A stretch of DNA of 64,000 bases. Source: Bacillus cereus (GTDB taxonomy: Bacteria > Bacillota > Bacilli > Bacillales > Bacillaceae_G). The stretch is taken from NCBI RefSeq assembly GCF_025917685.1, contig NZ_CP089518.1, positions 4,527,001 to 4,591,000 of the forward strand. The letters are read 5' to 3'. Position 1 is the first letter of the stretch. Each line of letters starts with the position of its first letter. A program made the position numbers and the translations under genes. Of this stretch, positions 54,779 through 63,000 are shown one piece after another. The notes beneath the pieces are model-generated. The model had not been told where the DNA came from and did no database searches. It worked only from the letters and a program-made list of their open reading frames with translations.

Positions 54779-55357
54779 ATGAAAAAATTAGTAGGAATCG
54801 GGTTAGCTGCAGCAATTTCATTCGGAGCATTATCAGGTTGTTCTTTATTAGGAGAAAAGGCGAACGGCTTTGTACTGTACGGATCAGAAGAGCAAGTCAC
54901 GCAAATTGCAGATAAAAACAAAAAAGAAGTAAAAGAAAAAGATATGTATAAAATGAAACTTACAACACTTGAAGATAAAAAAGTTCTTGTAATGGATAAA
55001 AAAACTGGTGAAGAGTTTGTTAAAAAAGAATTACTGAAAAAAGTCGATAAAAATGACGACACAAAAGCAATTGATAAATTACCAGCTGTAACAGCAGACC
55101 AAGGTGTATTATTTGCAAAAGATAAAGTAGAAAATGCTACACTTGATGGAGCAAAATTAAAATATGAAGGCAACACAATTATCGGAAGTGGCCGCGCATA
55201 TGCAGATATGTTCGCAATAGTTGACGATACAACTTACGGAAATGTAAAAGGTGAGGAAAAATCTGTAGGTGTACTAAAATTCGATAAAGACCCTAGTAAA
55301 GAGTTCCCTGGAAAAGTTGGTGTAGAATCCGCTCAACTTGTTACAATTAAAAAATAA
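54779..55357 (+). CDS. Putative lipoprotein, 192 aa
   Basis: Signal peptide with lipobox ALSGCS, Cys21. Mature part is Lys/Asp-rich and polar (KNKKEVKEKD, VDKNDDTKAIDKLP) with a conserved-looking core GSGRAYADMFAIVDDTTYG. AGAGGAG precedes ATG. Family not recognised; lipoproteins of this kind are common in the B. cereus group. Terminator follows. Confidence 0.78.
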   Translation: MKKLVGIGLAAAISFGALSGCSLLGEKANGFVLYGSEEQVTQIADKNKKEVKEKDMYKMKLTTLEDKKVLVMDKKTGEEFVKKELLKKVDKNDDTKAIDKLPAVTADQGVLFAKDKVENATLDGAKLKYEGNTIIGSGRAYADMFAIVDDTTYGNVKGEEKSVGVLKFDKDPSKEFPGKVGVESAQLVTIKK

Positions 55358-55360
55358 GTA

Positions 55361-55392
55361 AAAAAGCTTTGCGAAATTCGCAAAGCTTTTTT
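55361..55392. terminator. Bidirectional terminator
   Basis: AAAAAAGCTTTGCGAA / TTCGCAAAGCTTTTTT, shared by the lipoprotein gene and the feo operon. Confidence 0.92.
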
Positions 55393-55560
55393 CTATTTAT
55401 GAGCAATTTGCTCCATATCAGGACTACAAGTTTGTGACTGACATGATTTATTTAAAGAACATGCTGCGCATTTTCCTTTTTTACTTCTCTTTACAAAATT
55501 CACTAGCGTATATGTTGCATAACCAAAAATGATAGCTCCAATTATAATATTGACCATCAT
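55393..55560 (-). CDS. FeoB-associated Cys-rich membrane protein
   Basis: 55 residues from ATG 55560 (AAGGAG ahead). One membrane helix MVNIIIGAIIFGYATYTLV, a KRSKKGKC turn, and a Cys-rich tail (C-AAC-SLNKSC-QSQTC). This is the FeoB-associated protein family; it probably helps ferrous iron uptake like FeoC. Third gene of the feo operon, 16 nt after feoB. Confidence 0.88.
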   Translation of the reverse strand: MMVNIIIGAIIFGYATYTLVNFVKRSKKGKCAACSLNKSCQSQTCSPDMEQIAHK

Positions 55561-55576
55561 CGTAATACATCTCCTT

Positions 55577-57565
55577 CTAGAATCCGAGTAAGGACCCAAC
55601 TTGGTATATAATGAACGTTAATACATAAGCAACAACTAATGGATACGCGACTGAGAAAATTGTCCATTTCATCGATCCTGTTTCGCGTCTAATAACAGCT
55701 ACTGTCGCTAAGCATGGAACATATAATAAGACAAAGAACATAAATGCGTACGCTGATAAAGCAGTATAATGTGCCCCCATTACATTTCCTAGCACATCTT
55801 CTTTAACCGCATAAATAATTGCCATTGTAGAAACAACAACTTCTTTTGCTAAAAATCCTGTTAAAAGAGATGCCCCAGCTTGCCAAGTTCCAAAACCGAG
55901 CGGTGCAAATAGTGGCGCGATAAATCCACCAATCATCGCTAAGAAACTATCTCCCATATCAACACCAAATCCTGATGGACCTGCATAGTTTAATAACCAA
56001 ATAACAACCGAACCACCGAAGATGAATGTACCTGCTTTACGAACAAATCCTTTACCTTTCTCCCACGTGCTGAGCCATAACGTTTTCGCTTGCGGCACAC
56101 GGTAAGGAGGTAATTCAATTACGAAAATAGATTTTTCCGCTTTTAAAATAGTAAGAGACATAATTTTTGTAACTAATAGGGCAAGAACTATACCCGCCAC
56201 ATATAAAGAAAATACAACAGTCGCCTGACTATGAGGGAAGAACACTCCCGCAAATAATGCATATACAGGTAAACGTGCTGAACAAGACATAAACGGTGTT
56301 ACAAGGATTGTAAGTAAACGTTCTTTTTCCTGTTCAATCGTTCTCGCTGCCATAATCCCCGGAACGTTACATCCAAAACCGATAATCATCGGAATGAACG
56401 CTTTTCCGTTTAAACCGAAAAATTCCATAATTCTATCCATAACAACTGCAATTCGTGCCATATATCCCGAGTCTTCTAATAATGAAATGAAAAAGAATAG
56501 TGCAAAGATTTGTGGAACGAATACTAATACCGCACCAACACCGGCAATAATACCTTCTGTAACGAGTGCTTGAATAAAATCAGAAGCCCCAACACTTGTG
56601 AGCCCAGCTGTAACCCAATCAGTAAGTTGTCCGCCAAAAAATCCATCAAGCGTATCAGATAAAGGCGTACCAATCCACGTAAACGTAACCTGAAAAATAA
56701 AAAACATAACTGCTAAAAAGATTGGAAGTCCTAAAATTTTATGTGTAATTAACTTATCGATTTTTTCCGAAAAAGGAATTTTTCCTTCTTTCTCATGCTG
56801 AATGACATTTGTTTTTAACTTTTCAATATACGCTTCACGAGTTTTGTAAATGTGCTCTTCTAACGTACAATCAAGTTTTCCTTCTAAACGAGATCGAATG
56901 GCTACAAGTTCCTTATAAATTGGTAATGCTTTCATTTCTTTTTCTACTACTTCGTTATTACTTAAAAATTGAAGGGCTAACCATCTTGGATGCTCATAAT
57001 TCGCTGTCTCTAAAAGAGCAATTACCTCTCCGATTCCTTCATCCAATTGTACACCATATGAAATAATGAATGACTTTTTCTCTTTTTGTTTCTCTTCATG
57101 AAGAGTAGCAAGTAATTCTTCACAGCCTTTTCCGCTTCTTGCAACGACAGGAACAACTGTTACACCTAATATTTCTGATAATCGTTTTACATTAATAACA
57201 ATTCCTCTTTGCTTTGCCACATCAATCATATTTAAACCAATTGAAACCGGCTTACCAAATTCAAGTAATTGTAATGTTAAATGCATATTTCGCTCAAATT
57301 GCGAAGAATCCACTATATTTAACATATGATGAAATTCGTCTGTTAGTAGAAAGTTTGTAACGACACCTTCATCACGTGAAACTGGATTTAAATCATAAAC
57401 GCCTGGTAAATCAATTAGTGTTCCTTGCTTATCTTTTAATTTACCAACCTTCTTTTCTACTGTTACACCGCTCCAATTTCCTACATATTCATAAGAACCA
57501 GTGAGCGCATTAAATAATGATGTTTTCCCTGTATTTGGATTCCCTAGCAAAGCAACCTTATTCAC
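55577..57565 (-). CDS. feoB: Ferrous iron transport protein B
   Basis: 662 residues. G-protein domain: G1 [13 protein letters not shown]3 DLPGVYDL, G4 NMID, then two Gate/nucleoside-recognition membrane halves with [16 protein letters not shown] and [20 protein letters not shown]. Imports Fe(II). feoA overlaps by 4 nt. Under the Fur box upstream of feoA. Confidence 0.97.
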   Translation of the reverse strand: MNKVALLGNPNTGKTSLFNALTGSYEYVGNWSGVTVEKKVGKLKDKQGTLIDLPGVYDLNPVSRDEGVVTNFLLTDEFHHMLNIVDSSQFERNMHLTLQLLEFGKPVSIGLNMIDVAKQRGIVINVKRLSEILGVTVVPVVARSGKGCEELLATLHEEKQKEKKSFIISYGVQLDEGIGEVIALLETANYEHPRWLALQFLSNNEVVEKEMKALPIYKELVAIRSRLEGKLDCTLEEHIYKTREAYIEKLKTNVIQHEKEGKIPFSEKIDKLITHKILGLPIFLAVMFFIFQVTFTWIGTPLSDTLDGFFGGQLTDWVTAGLTSVGASDFIQALVTEGIIAGVGAVLVFVPQIFALFFFISLLEDSGYMARIAVVMDRIMEFFGLNGKAFIPMIIGFGCNVPGIMAARTIEQEKERLLTILVTPFMSCSARLPVYALFAGVFFPHSQATVVFSLYVAGIVLALLVTKIMSLTILKAEKSIFVIELPPYRVPQAKTLWLSTWEKGKGFVRKAGTFIFGGSVVIWLLNYAGPSGFGVDMGDSFLAMIGGFIAPLFAPLGFGTWQAGASLLTGFLAKEVVVSTMAIIYAVKEDVLGNVMGAHYTALSAYAFMFFVLLYVPCLATVAVIRRETGSMKWTIFSVAYPLVVAYVLTFIIYQVGSLLGF

Positions 57566-57789
57566 GCTAATTCCACCTTTATCATTTTCGCGTCACAATG
57601 ACGAATACTAATTAACTGTCCGCGACACTCCAATGTACAAGGACCTTTAAACATCGCTTTCTGTTTCAGGCGAAGTTCGCTTCCTTCCGCGAGACCGAAA
57701 GCAGCCAGTCTTCTCTTTAGTAAATTATCTAACGACTGAATACTTTTTACTAACACTTTCTCACCAATTTTAATATCTACTAAGCTCAT
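57562..57789 (-). CDS. feoA: Ferrous iron transport protein A
   Basis: 75 residues, SH3-like: [36 protein letters not shown]. Supports FeoB. AAGGT-type site ahead. First gene of feoA-feoB-Cys-rich protein operon. Confidence 0.93.
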   Translation of the reverse strand: MSLVDIKIGEKVLVKSIQSLDNLLKRRLAAFGLAEGSELRLKQKAMFKGPCTLECRGQLISIRHCDAKMIKVELA

Positions 57790-57811
57790 AACCTTCCCCC
57801 TCAGAAGAGAA

Positions 57812-57826
57812 TGATAATTATTTTCA
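57812..57826. promoter_or_regulatory. Fur box of the feo operon
   Basis: TGATAATTATTTTCA matches the 7-1-7 Fur consensus TGATAATNATTATCA at all but one position, 23 nt ahead of the feoA start. Iron-dependent repression is expected. Confidence 0.85.
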
Positions 57827-57989
57827 AAAAAATTATATCATACTCTATTTCAATTGGACTATATCTTTTTGCTTCATATTTATTAACATTTCAATACAAT
57901 TATATTTCACTTATTGTCATACGAGGTTCATTTGCCATTCTCATCCATTTCGCTTACAATAAAAAATAGCAAATAAAGAATCTCGTTAT

Positions 57990-58070
57990 CACAGGGGGAG
58001 CCTTATCGCTGAGAGGGAACACTTCGTTCCGACCCTTAGAACCTGTTAGTTAATGCTAACGCAGGGATTG
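57990..58070 (+). promoter_or_regulatory. TPP (THI-box) riboswitch
   Basis: ACAGGGGGAGCC, GCTGAGAGGGAA, GACCCTTAGAACCTG and GCTAACGCAGGGA occur in order and with normal spacing. They form the thiamine pyrophosphate aptamer in the leader of thiT. A hairpin CGAAATAC (58081-58088) / GTATTTCG (58108-58115) lies between aptamer and gene. Confidence 0.96.
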
Positions 58071-58170
58071 TGCAAACGTCCGAAATACATACCTCTTTTT
58101 CATTTACGTATTTCGTATCCTCCTATGATAATGTTCTTTTTTGTGCAACTTGGATTTAGGGGGAGACAAC

Positions 58171-58830
58171 ATGCGTAACACCAATTTACAAGCGATGATC
58201 GAATCTGCTATTCTTGCAGCCTTCGCCTTGATTATCGACATTTTACCATTATCAATTAAACTTCCAACAGGCGGTTCCATCTCATTTGCTATGATTCCTA
58301 TTTTTATTATTGCATACCGCTGGGGCTTCAAAATGGCTTTCTTAGGTGGCTTAATTTGGGGACTATTACAAATTGTCGTAGGTGATGCCTACATTCTAAC
58401 ACCAGTGCAAGCATTCATTGAGTACTTCGTTGCCTTTGCCTTTATCGGCTTTGCTGGTTTATTCTATCGTCCAATTCAAAAAACACTTGCCTCAGAAAAC
58501 AATAATGCAGAGCATTCAAGTTTCGGTAATCGCAAAGATAAACCAAAACAAAACAAGGGAAAAAAAGCACTCGTTTACATTATCCTTGCCACATTTGTCG
58601 GCAGCTTTGCACGTTATTTCTGTCACTTTATTGCTGGTATTATTTTCTTTGGTCAATATGCACCTAAAGGACAATCAGCTGTCTTATATTCATTAATTGT
58701 AAACGGCAGTACAATGATCGGCTCTTTCATACTATGTACTGTATTACTAATTCTTTTATTTACAACTTCACCACGCTTATTCAAAAGCATCGGTGCTTAT
58801 CAAATGAATAGAGCAAAGAAGAGCGCTTAA
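58171..58830 (+). CDS. thiT: Thiamine transporter ThiT (ECF S component)
   Basis: 219 residues from ATG 58171 (GGGGGAG ahead). Six membrane segments; the GFKMAFLGGLIWGLLQIVVGDAYI region and TPVQAFIEYFVAF match YuaJ/ThiT. A polar insert of about 40 residues (SENNNAEHSSFGNRKDKP) lies between helices. Works with the shared ECF energising module encoded elsewhere. Controlled by the TPP riboswitch. Confidence 0.93.
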   Translation: MRNTNLQAMIESAILAAFALIIDILPLSIKLPTGGSISFAMIPIFIIAYRWGFKMAFLGGLIWGLLQIVVGDAYILTPVQAFIEYFVAFAFIGFAGLFYRPIQKTLASENNNAEHSSFGNRKDKPKQNKGKKALVYIILATFVGSFARYFCHFIAGIIFFGQYAPKGQSAVLYSLIVNGSTMIGSFILCTVLLILLFTTSPRLFKSIGAYQMNRAKKSA

Positions 58831-58846
58831 TGAGCGCTCTTTTTTC
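58822..58846 (+). terminator. thiT terminator
   Basis: GAGCGC / GCGCTC stem then six T, overlapping the thiT stop. Confidence 0.88.
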
Positions 58847-58925
58847 ACATCGTAATATCAATTAAAAATACAATAAATGCACAAAAGAAAATAAATACCA
58901 TTATACTTAGCCAATTGCTATGCAC
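58845..58925 (-). CDS. Possible 26-residue membrane peptide, GTG start
   Basis: GTG 58925 with AAGGAG 10 nt ahead reads MHSNWLSIMVFIFFCAFIVF then LIDITM. One hydrophobic helix. Too short to be sure; it ends in the thiT terminator. Confidence 0.4.
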   Translation of the reverse strand: MHSNWLSIMVFIFFCAFIVFLIDITM

Positions 58926-59013
58926 GGTTCATCGACTCCTTACATAACCTCATTTTCTATTCAAAGTATACTGCTCCAAAATAAAGATTAGGTAAAGATA
59001 ATATGAAAATAAA

Positions 59014-59048
59014 TTAAAAAAGCGTAGATTATATTGTCTACGCTTTTT
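59014..59048 (-). terminator. Terminator of the two-component operon
   Basis: AAAAAAGCGTAGA / TCTACGCTTTTTT, partly inside the kinase stop region. Confidence 0.88.
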
Positions 59049-60891
59049 TCGGTAAATAGAAGTAAAATAACACACCATCTTCGGTATTCTTCACCCCATA
59101 TTCAGCATTATGCAGTTCTAAAATATTCTTTGAAATTGCAAGACCAAGCCCTGTTCCACCTTGTGAACGCTGGCGAGCTGCATCCACTCGATAAAAACGA
59201 TCCCAAATTTTATCTAATTGTTCTTCTTCAATGTGAGTACCTTTATTTTCGATACACACTTTTATATGATTCGTCTCGTCTATTGTGGAAATAATAATAT
59301 CTTCTTTTTCTGGTGTATAACGTATTGCATTCGTAATAAAATTCACAATTACTTGTTCAATTCTATTTTGATTTCCAATGACTTCTGCTGGACATATATG
59401 TTTGTGCACACTCAGTTCTTTTTTCTCTATCTCCGGTGAAAGCTGTTCACATATTTCTTCAATCGCTCCATCTATATAGAAAGAATCCATATTCATGTTA
59501 TACGTGCCAGACTCGAATTTAGCTAATTCAAGCATATCCACAATTAGTATATCCATCTTGTCTACTTCTTTTTCCATTGCCTGAAAATAGTAGTCTTTCT
59601 TATGTTCAGCTACCCCATCTTTTAAAATGGAAATACAGCTTTTCATAATACTAAGCGGCGTTTTTAGTTCATGCGATACACCTGCAATAAATTCTTTCCT
59701 TGTGTTTTCTAACTTTCTTTCTTTTTCAATATCTTGCTCTAACTGTCCAATATGTGAATGTAGTTTATTAGATAATGTATTAATATTTTGCGATAAATCA
59801 CCAATTTCATCTTTTGAAGTTATCGGAATTTTTTCTGTGAAATCCAAATGTGCTATTTTCTTCGTTGTATTATTTATTTTTAATAATGGTTTTGCAATTT
59901 GTTTTGAGTAATAGAACGAAGCTAGAAAAATAAGAATGACTACAAATGCAATAATGTAAATGTAGTAATCTTGCACCATTTGCACAGCCTCGTCTACAGG
60001 TTGTAAAGAAGCCATCGCATATATATATGTTACTGATCCGTCTTTTTCTTTTATTGGTTTAATTAATAATTTATATTTTATATCATTCTTTTCATAGTCC
60101 ATTGTTTGTGTTGCATATTTTATTTGATTGCTTTCTTTTAATAATAAATTAGCTTGAAATTCTTTTATATTATCCAAAAATAAATTATTTTTATAAATTG
60201 GATTTACAGGTCCTTTTACATCAGGGAACTGTACTTTCGTAACACGTCCTCCTATATAAACATCTGATTCCTGAGCAGCTTGTTCCTGAACGGCCGGCTT
60301 CTTTTCCTTAGCAAATTGTTCTTGAGCCGCTTTCTTTTTCTCCTCATTTAATTTAATCACTTTCCCCTGAAACGCTTTTTCTAACGGTTTATTAGATCCA
60401 TTTAAATTTTGCTTACTTAACGTGAAAGAGAATGGAATGAAACTATCTTCTTGTTTCACTCCAGAAACATAAATTTCTTGTCCTAAAAACTGATCTGATG
60501 ATTTATTATCAATCTCCTCTATATTGACGAGATTGTATAAGGGAACCTTGAATATTTGTTGTCCAAAGTTCTTTTGTTGCCTACGGTCTATCGTTACCTC
60601 AAAATAAAAATCATCCGCATGTTTTAAATTCCCATTCTGATCTAACGTCGTAATCCACGTATTATTTTCTCTTAAAAAATCTTGCTCCAGCTTCTGAATT
60701 CCATCTGCACTTCCTGCATAATTTAAATAGTTCTTTACAAAAGAATTTAAATTTACTTTAATACCTTCCACTTTTCGATTCGCATAATATTGCTTAAAAA
60801 ATATCGTTTGTCCAATAAATATCGTCGCTAAAATCAACATGCACAATGCTGTTGTGAGAGTAAATAATTTTAATACAATCCCTTTTCTCAT
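59038..60891 (-). CDS. Two-component sensor histidine kinase
   Basis: 617 residues. Membrane helix at about 9-29, an external domain of about 280 residues, second helix at about 310-328, HAMP, H-box FIAGVSHELKTPLSIMKS, N-box NFITNAIRYTPE and G2 GGTGLGLAISKN. The response regulator stop overlaps the kinase start by 4 nt. The sortase locus lies directly upstream on the same strand, so the system may act on the cell wall or report on it (inference). Confidence 0.93.
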   Translation of the reverse strand: MRKGIVLKLFTLTTALCMLILATIFIGQTIFFKQYYANRKVEGIKVNLNSFVKNYLNYAGSADGIQKLEQDFLRENNTWITTLDQNGNLKHADDFYFEVTIDRRQQKNFGQQIFKVPLYNLVNIEEIDNKSSDQFLGQEIYVSGVKQEDSFIPFSFTLSKQNLNGSNKPLEKAFQGKVIKLNEEKKKAAQEQFAKEKKPAVQEQAAQESDVYIGGRVTKVQFPDVKGPVNPIYKNNLFLDNIKEFQANLLLKESNQIKYATQTMDYEKNDIKYKLLIKPIKEKDGSVTYIYAMASLQPVDEAVQMVQDYYIYIIAFVVILIFLASFYYSKQIAKPLLKINNTTKKIAHLDFTEKIPITSKDEIGDLSQNINTLSNKLHSHIGQLEQDIEKERKLENTRKEFIAGVSHELKTPLSIMKSCISILKDGVAEHKKDYYFQAMEKEVDKMDILIVDMLELAKFESGTYNMNMDSFYIDGAIEEICEQLSPEIEKKELSVHKHICPAEVIGNQNRIEQVIVNFITNAIRYTPEKEDIIISTIDETNHIKVCIENKGTHIEEEQLDKIWDRFYRVDAARQRSQGGTGLGLAISKNILELHNAEYGVKNTEDGVLFYFYLPKKA

Positions 60892-61577
60892 ACATTCCCC
60901 TCGAATTTATAACCGGTTCGCACTACAGTTGTAATGTACTTTGCTTTCTCTCCTAATTTATTTCGCAAATTACGAATATGGCTATTAACAGTTCGATCAT
61001 CACCAGCAAACTCATATCCCCAAATTCTTGAAATTAATTGCTCTCTTGTTAGTACAATTCCTTGGTTTTTGATGAAATACACTAATATTTCAAATTCTGT
61101 ATGTGTTAAAGTAATATTTACTTCATCAACAGTAACAGTACGTGACGGGAAATGGACATGAATGCCGTGAATTGATAACGTATCATCTTCATTCTCTAAA
61201 GGTTTCTTTGTTGCTTTTCTACTTTCCAACAACCTTTTCGCTCTCGCTAATAAAATAGGCGGACTATATGGTTTCGCAACATAATCATCTGCCCCAAGCT
61301 CAAACCCAAGTAACGTATCATCTTCATCTACACGTGCCGTCAGCATAATAATTGGAACCCCGGACGTCTTACGAATTCTTCGGCAAACAGACCATCCATC
61401 TAGTTCTGGTAACATAATATCAAGTATAACTAAATCGACCTCTTCTTCTTCAAATAAGACTAAAGCTTCTTTTCCGTCTCTCGCTTCAAGCACTTTATAT
61501 TGTTCACTCAAAAAGTAATCCTTTAATATTTCACGTAAAATATCTTCATCTTCAACAATTAAAATGTTTTTTGACAT
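60888..61577 (-). CDS. OmpR-family response regulator
   Basis: 229 residues. Receiver: acidic pair in IVEDED, phospho-Asp in VILDIMLPELDGW, switch Thr in MLTAR, Lys in VAKPYSPP. C-terminal winged helix: LTHTEFEILVYF, RDDRTVNSHIRNLRNKLG-like recognition (GDDRTVNSHI). Coupled to the kinase. GGGGGAG precedes the ATG. Confidence 0.95.
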   Translation of the reverse strand: MSKNILIVEDEDILREILKDYFLSEQYKVLEARDGKEALVLFEEEEVDLVILDIMLPELDGWSVCRRIRKTSGVPIIMLTARVDEDDTLLGFELGADDYVAKPYSPPILLARAKRLLESRKATKKPLENEDDTLSIHGIHVHFPSRTVTVDEVNITLTHTEFEILVYFIKNQGIVLTREQLISRIWGYEFAGDDRTVNSHIRNLRNKLGEKAKYITTVVRTGYKFEGNV

Positions 61578-61630
61578 AATCTATGTCTCCCCCTCTCGCT
61601 TTAAGAAATTACTATTCAAAGCTCTATAAT

Positions 61631-62251
61631 TTATTTTGAATTACTCGTAATTAACTTTGCCTCGATAATATATCGATCCGGTGCATCCCCTATATAATCA
61701 AATGGATAACAAGTCGTCAATGTTAATGTCGGTTCTTCTTTTTTTACAATAACAGTGCGATCATCCGCATGTGTAATCCACATCTTTTGAATTTCATATG
61801 TGTACATTGTATTGTCATATTCTAAAATGAGATTGTCTTTTTCTTTAAGCTCCCCTAATTCTGTAAATACAGTATCCCTATGCCCGCTCAGTACAGTATG
61901 CCCGCCTCCAGATGGCGTTGTCGTTAAATCACTAACAAACATACCTACTCCTTTTTTCAATGTTGCATCATTTGCTCCCCAATATATAGAAAACTTCTTC
62001 TTTATTTTCGGTATATTTAACATTGCTACCTTTTCTCCTTCTTTATGCTGTATTTGAGAAGAAGGTACTTGCGCATTTACTGGTACCTCACTAGAAGGCT
62101 GCTTATATGTTTGCTGCTCAAAATTTTTAATTTCTTCTGTCGTTAAATCTTGTGCAGAACTTTTTCCTTTATACCATTCAAAAGCGTAATAGGCTCCCAT
62201 TAATAGGCCTACTATCATTAACGTAAATCCAATACGATTTAGAACTGTCAC
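61631..62251 (-). CDS. srtC: Class D sortase (SrtC-like)
   Basis: 206 residues from GTG 62251 with GGAGGG 7 nt ahead; an ATG five codons upstream overlaps that site. N-terminal membrane anchor, then sortase fold: His in LSGHRDTVF, catalytic Cys in TLTLTTCYPFDY, Arg in APDRYIIEA. The neighbour carries LPNTA, the motif used by B. anthracis SrtC, which attaches BasH/BasI to the wall during sporulation. A hairpin lies just ahead of it. Confidence 0.92.
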   Translation of the reverse strand: MTVLNRIGFTLMIVGLLMGAYYAFEWYKGKSSAQDLTTEEIKNFEQQTYKQPSSEVPVNAQVPSSQIQHKEGEKVAMLNIPKIKKKFSIYWGANDATLKKGVGMFVSDLTTTPSGGGHTVLSGHRDTVFTELGELKEKDNLILEYDNTMYTYEIQKMWITHADDRTVIVKKEEPTLTLTTCYPFDYIGDAPDRYIIEAKLITSNSK

Positions 62252-62267
62252 TGTGAATCCCTCCATG

Positions 62268-62299
62268 CAAAAAATGGTAGGAGTAACCTACCATTTTTA
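62268..62299 (-). terminator. Terminator between basI and srtC
   Basis: AAAATGGTAGG / CCTACCATTTT with a short loop and T-run on the minus strand, ending about 15 nt ahead of the srtC start. Confidence 0.88.
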
Positions 62300-62340
62300 A
62301 TATATGAAATTATCCCATTCTTTATAGGCTAATATTTTAT

Positions 62341-62835
62341 TTACGCTTTAACCTTATTGCGACGATTCAATCCAAATAATGTCCCTATCGCTACAAGACA
62401 TGCGCTTAATGCCATCATTGCTACATTACCTGATGCTGTGTTTGGTAATTTTTCACCTTTTACAGCTGGTTTCGCTACTTCTTTTTTCTCTGCATCATTC
62501 TTTTGCCCGGCCTGAATTGCTGCTTCTTTTTTTGCAAGAGCTTCCTTTTCTTGCACTTGTGGTGTTACTTCTTTTTTCGCTGTATCATTCGTTTGTCCAG
62601 CTTTTATTGCTTCCTCTTTTTTAGCCATATCACTTTTTTCTTGTACTTGTGCTGCTTGCTTTTTCTCTGCATCATTTTTTTGCTGTGCCTTAATTGCTTC
62701 TTCCTTTTTAGCTACATCTGACTGCACTTGCGCTGCTTCTTCATTTGTCAGTGTCCCAGTTGAAGCGCTCGCTACCGAAGAATATCCTACTGTTAAAAGT
62801 GCCATCGCACAAATTGGTAATAGTTTTTTTTTCAT
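62341..62835 (-). CDS. basI: LPNTA-anchored wall protein, BasI-like
   Basis: 164 residues. Signal peptide to about residue 25 (ASASTG), a helical Lys/Glu/Ala/Gln repeat (KKEEAIKAGQTND type, three copies), LPNTA at residues 130-134, a hydrophobic segment and a basic tail RRNKVKA. This is a minimal sortase substrate next to the sortase, as in B. anthracis basI-srtC. AAAGGAG precedes the ATG. Confidence 0.9.
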   Translation of the reverse strand: MKKKLLPICAMALLTVGYSSVASASTGTLTNEEAAQVQSDVAKKEEAIKAQQKNDAEKKQAAQVQEKSDMAKKEEAIKAGQTNDTAKKEVTPQVQEKEALAKKEAAIQAGQKNDAEKKEVAKPAVKGEKLPNTASGNVAMMALSACLVAIGTLFGLNRRNKVKA

Positions 62836-62852
62836 TTTATTTCTCTCCTTTT

Positions 62853-62895
62853 ATTCTAGGAATACATCACGTCGCACCGGATGTATTCCTAGAAT
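62853..62895. promoter_or_regulatory. 16-bp perfect inverted repeat ahead of basI
   Basis: ATTCTAGGAATACATC (62853-62868) and GATGTATTCCTAGAAT (62880-62895), 11-nt spacer. Lies 18 nt ahead of the basI start, just before the ribosome site. No T-run, so it is an operator or leader hairpin. Confidence 0.75.
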
Positions 62896-62955
62896 AAACA
62901 AGAGATGTAAATATAAGATGCAGATGAAATGGAATTCTGTTAAAGATTTCATTAT

Positions 62956-63000
62956 AAAAAAAGGTTATCCAAAAATAATCTTTTGGATAACCTTTTTTAT
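62956..63000 (-). terminator. Terminator of the C39 peptidase gene
   Basis: AAAAAAGGTTATCCAAAA pairs with TTTTGGATAACCTTTTTT. Confidence 0.93.

Noticed and set aside
54721..55176. 151-residue minus-strand frame opposite the lipoprotein gene
   Set aside because: Antisense of a Lys/Asp-rich gene gives Ser/Phe-rich sequence; no start site, and the plus-strand gene has lipobox, RBS and terminator.
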